8,195 bases of DNA, taken from Bacteroidales bacterium UBA6229. GTDB lineage: Bacteria; Bacteroidota; Bacteroidia; Bacteroidales; F082. The notes beneath the pieces were generated by a model. That model was not told where the DNA came from, made no database searches, and saw only the letters and a program-made list of their open reading frames with translations. The DNA lies in contig DJWN01000083.1 in NCBI GenBank assembly GCA_002440975.1, positions 1-8,195 on the forward strand, given 5' to 3'. Of the stretch, positions 1-6,550 are shown in pieces; within the stretch, counting starts at the first letter, position 1, and every line of letters starts with the position of its first letter. The translations under genes and the position numbers were made by a program.

Positions 1-3000
1 GCCAGACTAATCACCGAAATTCGTTTCTTACCATCCATACGCACTTCAAGAGCTTGATCAAATCTTACATGGCGGAAAAATTTCGTCTCCGTAATAAGCG
101 ATTGTTTGTCCAACATTTCCCAATTAATAAAACTACCCGATAAGTCTGGTTGCACGGTAAAATAACCCACATTCATCGAAGTGACGTTGTGAAAAAAATG
201 AGAGCCTGATGAAGCATCTAATGGGAAATCTTCAAAGCTGGTTTCAACGATCACCTTTGCCTGGCTGATTTGAGGCCAGTTAACCGGAATACCAATCCAT
301 TTATCACGTGTACCCCATCGGCCTGGCCCGATAAGTATGTATTGTCGGTGAGTAGCTGTCATCATTTCGTTAAGTCGGGTAATTTCTAAAGCCATTTCCT
401 CCGTATTTCGCTTATCAAATGCTTCCCTGTTAATGTAGATTACATCGCTCAGATTTCGTATCAATCCATTGCCCATTCCCTTCTCAGAATAAAGCACAAT
501 AGACTCTTTTTCAATACTTTCCATATCTACTACATAATCTTCCGCATTTCCTAACAATGGTTTGATTTGCAATAAATAAAAGGAGCACCTGCCTTCCCTG
601 TCGCGATTCAGATCGAGTGCAAACTCAATTTCCACAGCTGTTCCCAAAGCTTCCTTCACCACATCCAGCACCACTTCCAGTGTTTTTGCAAGTGGTGTGT
701 AGTTATACTTCAGTATATTGGCAAAATTGATAATCCTTGGACCTGGTTTGCTGATTCCGGGATAAATAGTGTTGTTATCGGCATTGTAAACCGAAGCACA
801 ATGACGCAGAGTGCCATGCTTTTCTGCTTCAAGAACATCCAGCATGGTGAGGCCGGCCATATCACCCTGCAAAATATCGGGCTTTGTGTTTTTAAGGTCA
901 ACGGCTAAAAAATTAACCTGCGAATTTTTGAACTGATCCTTAGCAGAATTAATTTCCAGGCCCGGATATTTTGGAGAAAAGCGATATGCTTTGTTTCCCT
1001 CAACAACATACTTTCCAAGCCCGAGTGCCGTTACAGCAAAACCCTCTTCCGGTTTCATATGTGCGAAAGGATAGTAATTATAAGATTGCGCTACCCCGCT
1101 TACATGCGGATAGTAATAATCATCATATTGCCGGCCAACGAGTTCCTGAATGACAACAGCCATTTTCTCTTCCTCAATTTTATAGTGAATGGCATTGACA
1201 TAGCCTCGCGCCATGTCAGAGTAAACCGATGCAAAAACCAGTTTGATTGCGGTAGTGAGTTGGTCGAGCCTCACATCAATATCCGGATGGTTATTGGGCA
1301 GCACATAAGTTTCGAAGATACCGGCAAAAGGCTGCGCCAGACTATCCTCAAACAGCCCCGAAGACCTAATTGCCAATGGCTTCTCGATTTTTTCAAGTAA
1401 GACATTCAGACGTTTGATCAGGGTAGGAGTTAACTTACCCGCAACAAAAGCTTTTTTAATTTTTGCATAATCACTCTCGTGTAATGCAAACTCATGCAGG
1501 TTGTTTCGCTCCAGAAACAATTGAAACTCCTCTGTGCCAATCACAGAAGTTTTTGGCGTACGGATATTGATATCAGGAATATACTGACTGAAATCATAAT
1601 TATGTATCAGGGTATTGATAAAAGCCAGCCCTCTGCCTTTGCCGCCCAGTGAACCATCGGACAGACTAACGATATTCTTTTCATCAAGCAGGGCATGTTC
1701 TTCAAAAGGTATTATTTTTCCTACATTTTGCTCATTTCTGAATTGTTGAATCATTGTTATCAATTCGTTTCTAAGCTCTTCTGCGTCAGCATAGTCCGAA
1801 ACCCTTTTTGGATTGATTATTTTGGCAACACGTATCTCGCCACGTGCCATCAGCCACAGCGAAAAATGATTGCGTTGGGCATGAAAAAGCAAGGATTCGG
1901 CCGGGATGGTTTTCAACTGCATTTCAAACTCTTTCAAAGAGCGTGCCTGGGCGATTTGCTTGCCAAAACGGTTGCGATAGATAAAATTACCAAAACCCAG
2001 GTAATGTGTGATGAAACTTTGAAAATCCTGCGAGAGGGTTTCGCTGTTTTTATCGATAAAGGTTGACTTGTATTTGAATGCTATTTTTGTGTTTTCTGGA
2101 TCGGAGGATTGTATTATGGTAGGCAGATCCGGGATTCTTTTCTTGGCAAATTCTACCAGTTCAACACCTGCATTCTCATCATGGATTCCGTTTCGTTCAA
2201 ATTTCATATCAGTGATCAGGCAGAGCATAAACTCCTTAAACTGAGTTAAAATACGTGTTGCCTCCTCAAAATTACTGGCCAGCAATATCTTGGGCCGGGC
2301 ACGCATACGCAATACTTTATACAGCTCATCGGTGCTTACATCATCAATGATACGACGGGTTTGCTCCATCACGATCTTATATAAAATGGGCAGATAGCGG
2401 GAGTAATATTTAGGCGAATCCTCAACGAGCAAAATTACCCTTACCATACCTATTTGTGTATCATTCTCCACATTGATGCGGTCTTCCACCATTTTTATCA
2501 TCGAAAAAAACACATTCGAATCGCCATTCCAACTGAAAATACGATCAATCGAAAGCGTATTTTTAACTTCCTGGTTAAAATGCGCGATCTCCGCATTGCT
2601 GTTAAGCAAAAAAAAGATTGGGATGTAGGGAAACTCTTTCTTGATCCGCTGACTTAAAGCCACAGGTGTTTTTTTATCCACACTCACCATAAAAATGATC
2701 AGATCGAAATGTCGCGAACGCAAAGCCTCAAAAGCTTCTGCTGAGGTTGTGACACCAGTAATACGAGGCACAGAAGTGAGATTAAGCTGATGATAATGCC
2801 CCAGTACATGCTCCGAAAACCGTCCTTCGCGTTCGATGGAATAGGCATCATACAAATTTGAAATCAACAGTATTTCTTTCACCTTAAAGGTCATCAGATC
2901 GTGATAAATATCACGGTCGGAATTGTTCTTGTTCAAAAACTTTTGCAGGAGCTGTCGGCTGTAGGCAGGTTTGCCGCCTTCTCTGTCAGTATCAACAGCT

Positions 3001-3446
3001 TGCCTGGATACCGGTTCGATCACTTGCTTCCCTTTCAGGCTGTTGAGATATCCGCTGATTAAATTGGCAAGGTTCAAGAGCAGGTCGCGCTCTTCCTCCA
3101 GAAAAGGACCTTCGTCACAAACCGGAAAAGCTTTGGAATAACTGATTTCTATGTAGCCCTTTTTGCCATCAATAGTTTCAAATTCCTGCATCTGTCTCCA
3201 TTCTGATAAGGTGAAAATTGGTGACAGATAAATCTGATTGTCATACATAATCCTGGCTCCTGTAAAAGCCGGATATTGCCAGCCATCGGGCAGGATCATG
3301 CTGATATGCTTCAGGGTTTCTTCGGGCGATTTATTCTCACGCAAAATCTGGGTAGTGCGATTCAGGGTTGCAAGCTCTTTCAGGCGCTCCAGGTTTTCGG
3401 CTCTAAGTTGCTCATAACGTCCGCCAAGATCATCAGGTACTGACAT
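1..3446 (-). CDS. GAF / receiver / PEP-pyruvate-binding (PPDK N-terminal) signalling protein, C-terminus cut
   Basis: The frame is open for 1148 codons from ATG 3446 to the window edge, and no in-frame ATG lies between this start and an upstream stop (3513-3515). Domains in order: a GAF-like sensor (about 22-145, with GWQYP near 55); a receiver-like fold (about 188-300) with no acid where the phosphoacceptor should be (IIFMVS); a full receiver (about 337-480) with E342/D343, phosphoacceptor D413, S447/S448 and K466; and a PPDK_N/PpsA-type ATP-grasp domain (about 590-965) with GGKG at 601-604, AIRSS around R694, FAGIFETY at 707-714, E941 and LQIKP ending near 962. A further domain carries GPGRWGTRDKW (1040-1050) and GSHFF (1081-1085). 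No phosphohistidine swivel domain (TSHAA type) or PEP-binding barrel follows LQIKP in the roughly 185 residues visible, so it is probably a cytoplasmic regulator rather than a PEP synthase. Family architecture is fairly sure; ligand and output are unknown. It is divergent from the response-regulator gene. Confidence 0.88.
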   Translation of the reverse strand, partial: MSVPDDLGGRYEQLRAENLERLKELATLNRTTQILRENKSPEETLKHISMILPDGWQYPAFTGARIMYDNQIYLSPIFTLSEWRQMQEFETIDGKKGYIEISYSKAFPVCDEGPFLEEERDLLLNLANLISGYLNSLKGKQVIEPVSRQAVDTDREGGKPAYSRQLLQKFLNKNNSDRDIYHDLMTFKVKEILLISNLYDAYSIEREGRFSEHVLGHYHQLNLTSVPRITGVTTSAEAFEALRSRHFDLIIFMVSVDKKTPVALSQRIKKEFPYIPIFFLLNSNAEIAHFNQEVKNTLSIDRIFSWNGDSNVFFSMIKMVEDRINVENDTQIGMVRVILLVEDSPKYYSRYLPILYKIVMEQTRRIIDDVSTDELYKVLRMRARPKILLASNFEEATRILTQFKEFMLCLITDMKFERNGIHDENAGVELVEFAKKRIPDLPTIIQSSDPENTKIAFKYKSTFIDKNSETLSQDFQSFITHYLGFGNFIYRNRFGKQIAQARSLKEFEMQLKTIPAESLLFHAQRNHFSLWLMARGEIRVAKIINPKRVSDYADAEELRNELITMIQQFRNEQNVGKIIPFEEHALLDEKNIVSLSDGSLGGKGRGLAFINTLIHNYDFSQYIPDINIRTPKTSVIGTEEFQLFLERNNLHEFALHESDYAKIKKAFVAGKLTPTLIKRLNVLLEKIEKPLAIRSSGLFEDSLAQPFAGIFETYVLPNNHPDIDVRLDQLTTAIKLVFASVYSDMARGYVNAIHYKIEEEKMAVVIQELVGRQYDDYYYPHVSGVAQSYNYYPFAHMKPEEGFAVTALGLGKYVVEGNKAYRFSPKYPGLEINSAKDQFKNSQVNFLAVDLKNTKPDILQGDMAGLTMLDVLEAEKHGTLRHCASVYNADNNTIYPGISKPGPRIINFANILKYNYTPLAKTLEVVLDVVKEALGTAVEIEFALDLNRDREGRCSFYLLQIKPLLGNAEDYVVDMESIEKESIVLYSEKGMGNGLIRNLSDVIYINREAFDKRNTEEMALEITRLNEMMTATHRQYILIGPGRWGTRDKWIGIPVNWPQISQAKVIVETSFEDFPLDASSGSHFFHNVTSMNVGYFTVQPDLSGSFINWEMLDKQSLITETKFFRHVRFDQALEVRMDGKKRISVISL

Positions 3447-3470
3447 ACAAAGTGGTTTAGGGTACTCCAA

Positions 3471-3478
3471 CAAAAATA
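3471..3478 (-). promoter_or_regulatory. Candidate -7 element for the PEP-binding signalling gene
   Basis: On the minus strand this reads TATTTTTG, a full match to the Bacteroidetes TAnnTTTG -7 element. It lies 24 bp before the ATG at 3446, which predicts a short leader. No TTTG is found 17-23 bp further upstream, so the -33 part is missing or weak. AT-rich sequence gives such matches by chance, hence the modest confidence. Confidence 0.4.
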
Positions 3479-3526
3479 CACGAAATAATGTCTTTGAAAA
3501 AGCATCAATGGACTAAACAGACAAAA

Positions 3527-3542
3527 TTCAGTGATTCACGCA
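3527..3542. promoter_or_regulatory. Candidate operator, copy 1 of a 16-bp element with GTGATTCAC core
   Basis: TTCAGTGATTCACGCA is the exact reverse complement of 4329-4344. Its core GTGATTCAC (3531-3539) is a palindrome apart from the central base, as expected for a dimeric DNA-binding protein. It sits in the 194-bp region between the two divergent signalling genes, 66 bp before the -7 element of the response-regulator gene and 81 bp before the start codon of the minus-strand gene. The binding protein is not known; the HTH protein encoded at 3641-4300 is the obvious candidate (inference). Confidence 0.55.
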
Positions 3543-3586
3543 TAACTTTTATTTACCCACCTGGATGATTTTTCTGAGGCATACTG

Positions 3587-3615
3587 TTTGGGCTAAACTG
3601 ATTTTATTATATTCG
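3587..3615 (+). promoter_or_regulatory. Promoter of the response-regulator gene
   Basis: TTTG (3587-3590) and TATATTCG (3608-3615) are separated by 17 bp, which fits the Bacteroidetes sigma consensus TTTG, 17-23 bp, TAnnTTTG with one mismatch in the -7 part. Transcription would start near 3622, giving a leader of about 20 nt before ATG 3641. Confidence 0.55.
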
Positions 3616-3628
3616 CAAGCACAAACGC

Positions 3629-3640
3629 AGCAAGCTTGCT
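3629..3640. repeat. Perfect 12-bp palindrome touching the start codon
   Basis: AGCAAGCTTGCT is a perfect palindrome that ends one base before the ATG at 3641. It falls where a ribosome binding site would be, and no Shine-Dalgarno sequence is present. It could be a repressor site or just chance; with no loop it is a poor RNA hairpin. Confidence 0.4.
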
Positions 3641-4300
3641 ATGGGGAATATACGACTGGCACTGGTAGATGCTCATCCCATTATGCGCGACGGAATCCGT
3701 TGCCTGCTAGCTGACACTCCTGAAATTGAAATCCTACACAGCACCAATACCATTACCGATCTGATTCCTTTGCTTTATCATGATCCGGTGCACATCGTTA
3801 TGACGGTTTTTTACACTCCAGATCCCGAAGATGTTGCCATGGTCAAACATCTTTGCAGCAAACATCAAAGGGTTCAAGTGCTGGTGATGAGTATGTATAA
3901 AATGGAGAATTTTATCCTGAAAATGATTCGCGCCGGCGCCAAAGGACATCTTACAAGTGATACAGACCGCGACGAAATGGTTGAAGCCATTTTAACGCTG
4001 AGAAACGGATATGATTTTTATGCCAAAACCATCACCAACCTCATCCTGAAAAACTATCTGGAAGAAGCCGAAAACAAACTCGAAAGCAAACACGAACGCG
4101 AACAAAAACTCTCGACCAGAGAATTGGAAGTATTAAAGCTGTTTGCCGACAGCCACACCAATAAAGAGATAGCCGATAAACTTTTTATCAGTGTCCGCAC
4201 GGTAGAATCGCACAAAAACAACATCATGCAAAAACTCAACCTGAAAACCATGGTCGATATGGTGAAGTTTGCCATCCGTAACAATCTGGTCGATTTATAA
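3641..4300 (+). CDS. NarL/LuxR-type response regulator with degenerate receiver
   Basis: The 219-residue protein has the usual length and order of the NarL family: receiver (1-125), linker (about 126-155) and LuxR-type HTH (157-219). The HTH is canonical, with LSTRELEVL at 157-165, NKEIADKLFIS at 174-184 and the recognition helix VRTVESHKNNI at 185-195. The receiver starts like a normal one (VDAHPIMRDG) but the second acid of the usual VDDH is A11. The phosphoacceptor Asp position holds V56 (or T55, depending on alignment) in VMTVFYTP, and the conserved Lys is S106 in GHLTSD; S84 is kept. Classical phosphorylation is therefore unlikely, and activity may depend on protein contact or a ligand. 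No histidine kinase gene is adjacent; the divergent PEP-binding receiver protein and downstream gdhA suggest partner and target (inference). ATG 3641 fits the promoter spacing. Confidence 0.9.
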   Translation: MGNIRLALVDAHPIMRDGIRCLLADTPEIEILHSTNTITDLIPLLYHDPVHIVMTVFYTPDPEDVAMVKHLCSKHQRVQVLVMSMYKMENFILKMIRAGAKGHLTSDTDRDEMVEAILTLRNGYDFYAKTITNLILKNYLEEAENKLESKHEREQKLSTRELEVLKLFADSHTNKEIADKLFISVRTVESHKNNIMQKLNLKTMVDMVKFAIRNNLVDL

Positions 4301-4328
4301 ATTTACTGCCTTATTTTTCCGGTTGTTC

Positions 4329-4344
4329 TGCGTGAATCACTGAA
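4329..4344. promoter_or_regulatory. Candidate operator, copy 2 of the 16-bp element, upstream of gdhA
   Basis: TGCGTGAATCACTGAA is the exact reverse complement of 3527-3542, with palindromic core GTGAATCAC at 4332-4340. It ends 60 bp before the -7 element of gdhA, about 80 bp upstream of the predicted transcription start, a position typical of activator sites. Copy 1 has almost the same distance to the promoter of the response-regulator gene. Confidence 0.55.
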
Positions 4345-4404
4345 AATCGTCCGCAATACAACCAATCATACCCCCAACAGTGCAGAGGCAAACCAAATAC
4401 CTTT

Positions 4405-4412
4405 TAAGTTTG
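4405..4412 (+). promoter_or_regulatory. Candidate -7 element of gdhA
   Basis: TAAGTTTG matches TAnnTTTG completely and predicts a transcription start near 4419 with a leader of about 28 nt. No TTTG or close variant lies 17-23 bp upstream, so the promoter may need an activator. The rest of the 146-bp gap after the response-regulator gene shows no terminator, so some read-through into gdhA is possible. Confidence 0.5.
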
Positions 4413-4446
4413 AGCAAGAATAATTTTCACCAAAAATCTTAAACAA

Positions 4447-5799
4447 ATGGCAAACATTTTCGAAAAAAAGCTGAATGACTTTATGGCAAAAGTCATTGCA
4501 AAAAATCCCAGTGAAGTTGAATTTCATCAGGCAGTTCACGAGGTAGTAAGCACGCTCATTCCCTTCATCGAAGAGCATCCGCATTATAGTGAAGCCAAAA
4601 TTCTGGAGCGCATGGTCGAACCTGAACGCGTAATCCTGTTTCGTGTGCCGTGGGTTGACGACAAAGGCGAAGTACAGATCAACAAAGGCTTCCGCATTGA
4701 GATGAACAGTGCCATCGGGCCTTACAAAGGCGGGTTGCGTTTTCACCCTACAGTAAATCTTGGCATCCTGAAATTTTTGGCTTTTGAACAGGTGTTTAAA
4801 AATGCACTCACAACGCTGCCGATGGGTGGCGGAAAAGGTGGTTCCGACTTTGATCCCAAAGGAAAATCAGACAATGAGGTAATGCGTTTTTGTCAAAGTT
4901 TCATGACCGAGCTCTATCGGCATATTGGCCCCAACACAGATGTACCTGCTGGCGATATTGGCGTTGGCGGGCGCGAAATAGGTTTCCTTTTCGGACAGTA
5001 CAAAAGACTGAGAAACGAATTTACGGGCGTGCTTACCGGAAAAGGAATAGAATGGGGCGGTTCATTGATACGTCCGGAAGCCACAGGCTATGGAGCCACT
5101 TATTTTGCCGAAGAAATGCTTAAAACCCGCGGCGAAAGTCTTCAAGGTAAAATTGTAGCTATCTCGGGCTCAGGCAATGTGGCTCAGTTTGCCACTGAAA
5201 AAGTGACGCAAATGGGCGGCAAGGTAGTCACGCTTTCCGATTCGAATGGCTTCATTCATGATCCTGACGGTATCAATCCCGAGAAACTCGCCTGGTTGAT
5301 GAACCTCAAAAACGTTAGGCGTGGACGCATCTCGGAATATGCCGAAAAATATGGAGTAAAATACGTTGAAGGTGAACGCCCGTGGAGCGTGAAATGTGAT
5401 GTAGCCATGCCTTGCGCCACACAAAATGAAGTGAACGAAGAAGAAGCAAAAATGCTGGTAAAAAACGGCTGCTATGTTGTTTCGGAAGGAGCCAATATGC
5501 CTTCAACACCAGAAGCCATCGAAATTTATATGAACGCTAAAATCCTTTATGGCCCGGGCAAAGCTGCCAATGCCGGCGGGGTTGCCGTATCGGGTCTCGA
5601 AATGAGTCAGAACTCGCTGCGTCTTTCATGGACCCGAGAAGAGGTTGATGCCCGTTTGCACCGGATTATGAAAGATATTCACAGCACATGCGAAAAATAT
5701 GGTAAAGAAGAAGATGGCTACATCAACTATATGACGGGAGCTAATATTGGTGGCTTTGTTAAAGTTGCTGATGCCATGCTCGCTCAGGGATTAGTATAA
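4447..5799 (+). CDS. gdhA: Glutamate dehydrogenase, NADP(H)-type, hexameric
   Basis: This enzyme makes glutamate from 2-oxoglutarate, ammonium and NADPH in the cytoplasm, the low-affinity route of ammonia assimilation, and can also run in reverse. The 450 residues match the usual length of the small hexameric class (E. coli GdhA has 447). The substrate domain (1 to about 205) contains GPYKGGLRFHP with K94, the VFKNALTTLP segment with K118, the catalytic Lys in PMGGGKGG (K130) and D170 in PAGDIGVGGRE. The Rossmann domain has GSGNVA (241-246) and LSDSNG (263-268), a form typical of the NADP-preferring bacterial enzymes. SEGANMP (346-352) and AANAGGVAVSGLE (373-385, S382) complete the pocket. 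Every key residue checked is present. ATG 4447 gives the standard N-terminus; upstream is A-rich with no Shine-Dalgarno. It forms its own unit ending at the hairpin 5841-5872. Cofactor preference is inferred from similarity. Confidence 0.97.
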   Translation: MANIFEKKLNDFMAKVIAKNPSEVEFHQAVHEVVSTLIPFIEEHPHYSEAKILERMVEPERVILFRVPWVDDKGEVQINKGFRIEMNSAIGPYKGGLRFHPTVNLGILKFLAFEQVFKNALTTLPMGGGKGGSDFDPKGKSDNEVMRFCQSFMTELYRHIGPNTDVPAGDIGVGGREIGFLFGQYKRLRNEFTGVLTGKGIEWGGSLIRPEATGYGATYFAEEMLKTRGESLQGKIVAISGSGNVAQFATEKVTQMGGKVVTLSDSNGFIHDPDGINPEKLAWLMNLKNVRRGRISEYAEKYGVKYVEGERPWSVKCDVAMPCATQNEVNEEEAKMLVKNGCYVVSEGANMPSTPEAIEIYMNAKILYGPGKAANAGGVAVSGLEMSQNSLRLSWTREEVDARLHRIMKDIHSTCEKYGKEEDGYINYMTGANIGGFVKVADAMLAQGLV

Positions 5800-5840
5800 A
5801 TCCAAGCCATTTAAAAATTACCTGGTCATCGTTTTGGGTA

Positions 5841-5872
5841 AAAAAGCTGCCTTGTTTTCAGGGCAGCTTTTT
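5841..5872 (+). terminator. Intrinsic terminator of gdhA
   Basis: AAAAAGCTGCC (5841-5851) and GGCAGCTTTTT (5862-5872) form a perfect 11-bp stem around a 10-nt loop. The GC-rich inner part followed by a run of T is the classic rho-independent pattern, and it lies 42 bp after the gdhA stop codon. Because of the matching A-run it could work in both directions. Confidence 0.85.
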
Positions 5873-5929
5873 GATGAATCAAGCCGGAACTTAAAAGGAA
5901 AATATTGTCATTTATTTAAGATATGAGTC

Positions 5930-6060
5930 CACTCCGAATAGTCAATTTGCCCCAAAATCCCTCAAGGGGGACTTCCTAAAATTGCTGATTTTTAGCTTTT
6001 TGACACCTGCCCCTAAAGGGAAAAAGCTAAAAATCAGCAGTTTTTTGACTATTCGGAGTG
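5930..6060. repeat. Nested inverted repeat, MITE/REP-like element
   Basis: The outer arms are a perfect 16-bp inverted repeat (5930-5945 CACTCCGAATAGTCAA, and 6045-6060). The inner arms are a perfect 19-bp inverted repeat (5983-6001 and 6021-6039) around a 19-nt loop. CCCTCAAGGG (5959-5968) and CCCTAAAGGG (6011-6020) are similar small palindromes, one outside the inner hairpin and one in its loop; this C-run/AAGGG pattern resembles repeats common between genes in Bacteroidetes (from memory). Pairing continues imperfectly outward (GATAT at 5920-5924, ATATC at 6068-6072). There is no transposase, so it would be a non-autonomous element. The flanks, 5873-5929 and 6061-6172, hold nothing else I can support. 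Confidence 0.75.
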
Positions 6061-6172
6061 AGCTCAGATATCAAACTTTAAATCCAGCAAAGAAAACTCA
6101 AAAGCAGCTTGCTGTTTCATTGGCGGTGTTGCAAGCTAAAATTGTGCTTTCTTATTAAAATCTAAAAAAATA

Positions 6173-6204
6173 ATTGTCCTTATGTAACTTATTCGTTACC
6201 TTTG
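6173..6204 (+). promoter_or_regulatory. Promoter of the toxin-antitoxin operon
   Basis: ATTG (6173-6176), 20 bp, then TACCTTTG (6197-6204): the -7 part matches TAnnTTTG fully and the spacing is right. The -7 box ends only 4 bp before the first ATG of the toxin, so transcription should start at or just after that codon. Confidence 0.7.
6184..6199. promoter_or_regulatory. Inverted-repeat operator overlapping the -7 element
   Basis: GTAAC (6184-6188) and GTTAC (6195-6199) form a perfect inverted repeat with a 6-bp spacer, reaching into the TACCTTTG box. The place and symmetry suit autorepression by the HTH antitoxin encoded at 6551-6835, as is usual for type II systems; binding itself is inferred. 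Confidence 0.5.
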
Positions 6205-6208
6205 CGCC

Positions 6209-6538
6209 ATGAGAGAAATAATGATTTCAACCGACTGCCTAGACTTTATTGAAAGTCAAGACAAACGGGTTTCCTTAAAGTTCTTTCAGATTATTGAAGT
6301 TATGATGGAGGTAAAAGTTGTTCATTCAACTTTTGTTAAAAAATTGATAAACACAAACTTCTATGAATTACGAATAAAATCAGGAAATGAAATACGGATA
6401 ATTTTGTTTACTGTTGATCATCCCAATTTCATTGAATCTTCAAAAATTATTTGTTTGAATAGATTCGTAAAAAAATCAAATAAAGACTATAAAAAAGCTA
6501 TCAAAATTGCAGAAAACTTACTTAATAACTACTTGTAA
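6209..6538 (+). CDS. HigB/RelE-type toxin (Gp49-like family)
   Basis: The 109-residue basic protein resembles the RelE/ParE superfamily, Gp49/HigB branch: FYELRIKSGNEIRIILF (51-67) with R55 and R63, then ICLNRFVKKSNKDYKKAI (81-98) and a final amphipathic helix. Family members are mostly mRNA interferases that cut mRNA on the ribosome, or inhibit growth in related ways. The antitoxin gene follows after 12 bp in the toxin-first order typical of HigBA. The start is uncertain: the first ATG (6209) lies only 4 bp after the -7 box, so translation is either leaderless or begins at the second ATG (6221, residue M5). Base composition is much richer in AT than in gdhA, which points to horizontal transfer. 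The family assignment is good, the exact target unknown. Confidence 0.85.
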   Translation: MREIMISTDCLDFIESQDKRVSLKFFQIIEVMMEVKVVHSTFVKKLINTNFYELRIKSGNEIRIILFTVDHPNFIESSKIICLNRFVKKSNKDYKKAIKIAENLLNNYL

Positions 6539-6550
6539 AAACTGAAAATC

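Noticed and set aside
1059..2657. Plus-strand open frames of 60-123 codons inside the large minus-strand gene
   Set aside because: They lie opposite the 1148-codon gene with aligned codon boundaries, a usual shadow effect, and their translations resemble no protein domains.
3527..4344. Mobile element bounded by the 16-bp inverted repeats and carrying the regulator gene
   Set aside because: No transposase, no target-site duplication at either end, and base composition like the neighbours; a shared operator explains the repeats better.
4366..5509. Minus-strand open frames over gdhA and its upstream region
   Set aside because: They are antisense to a clear, fully conserved gdhA and show no domain or own signals.
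5930..6060. CRISPR array
   Set aside because: There are only paired inverted arms, no series of direct repeats with regular spacers, and no cas genes.
6061..6118. Minus-strand mini-frame of 18 codons (ATG near 6118, stop near 6062) beside the inverted repeat
   Set aside because: The composition looks coding-like, but it is too short, has no promoter or ribosome site, and its stop lies just outside the repeat; chance or a remnant cannot be told apart.
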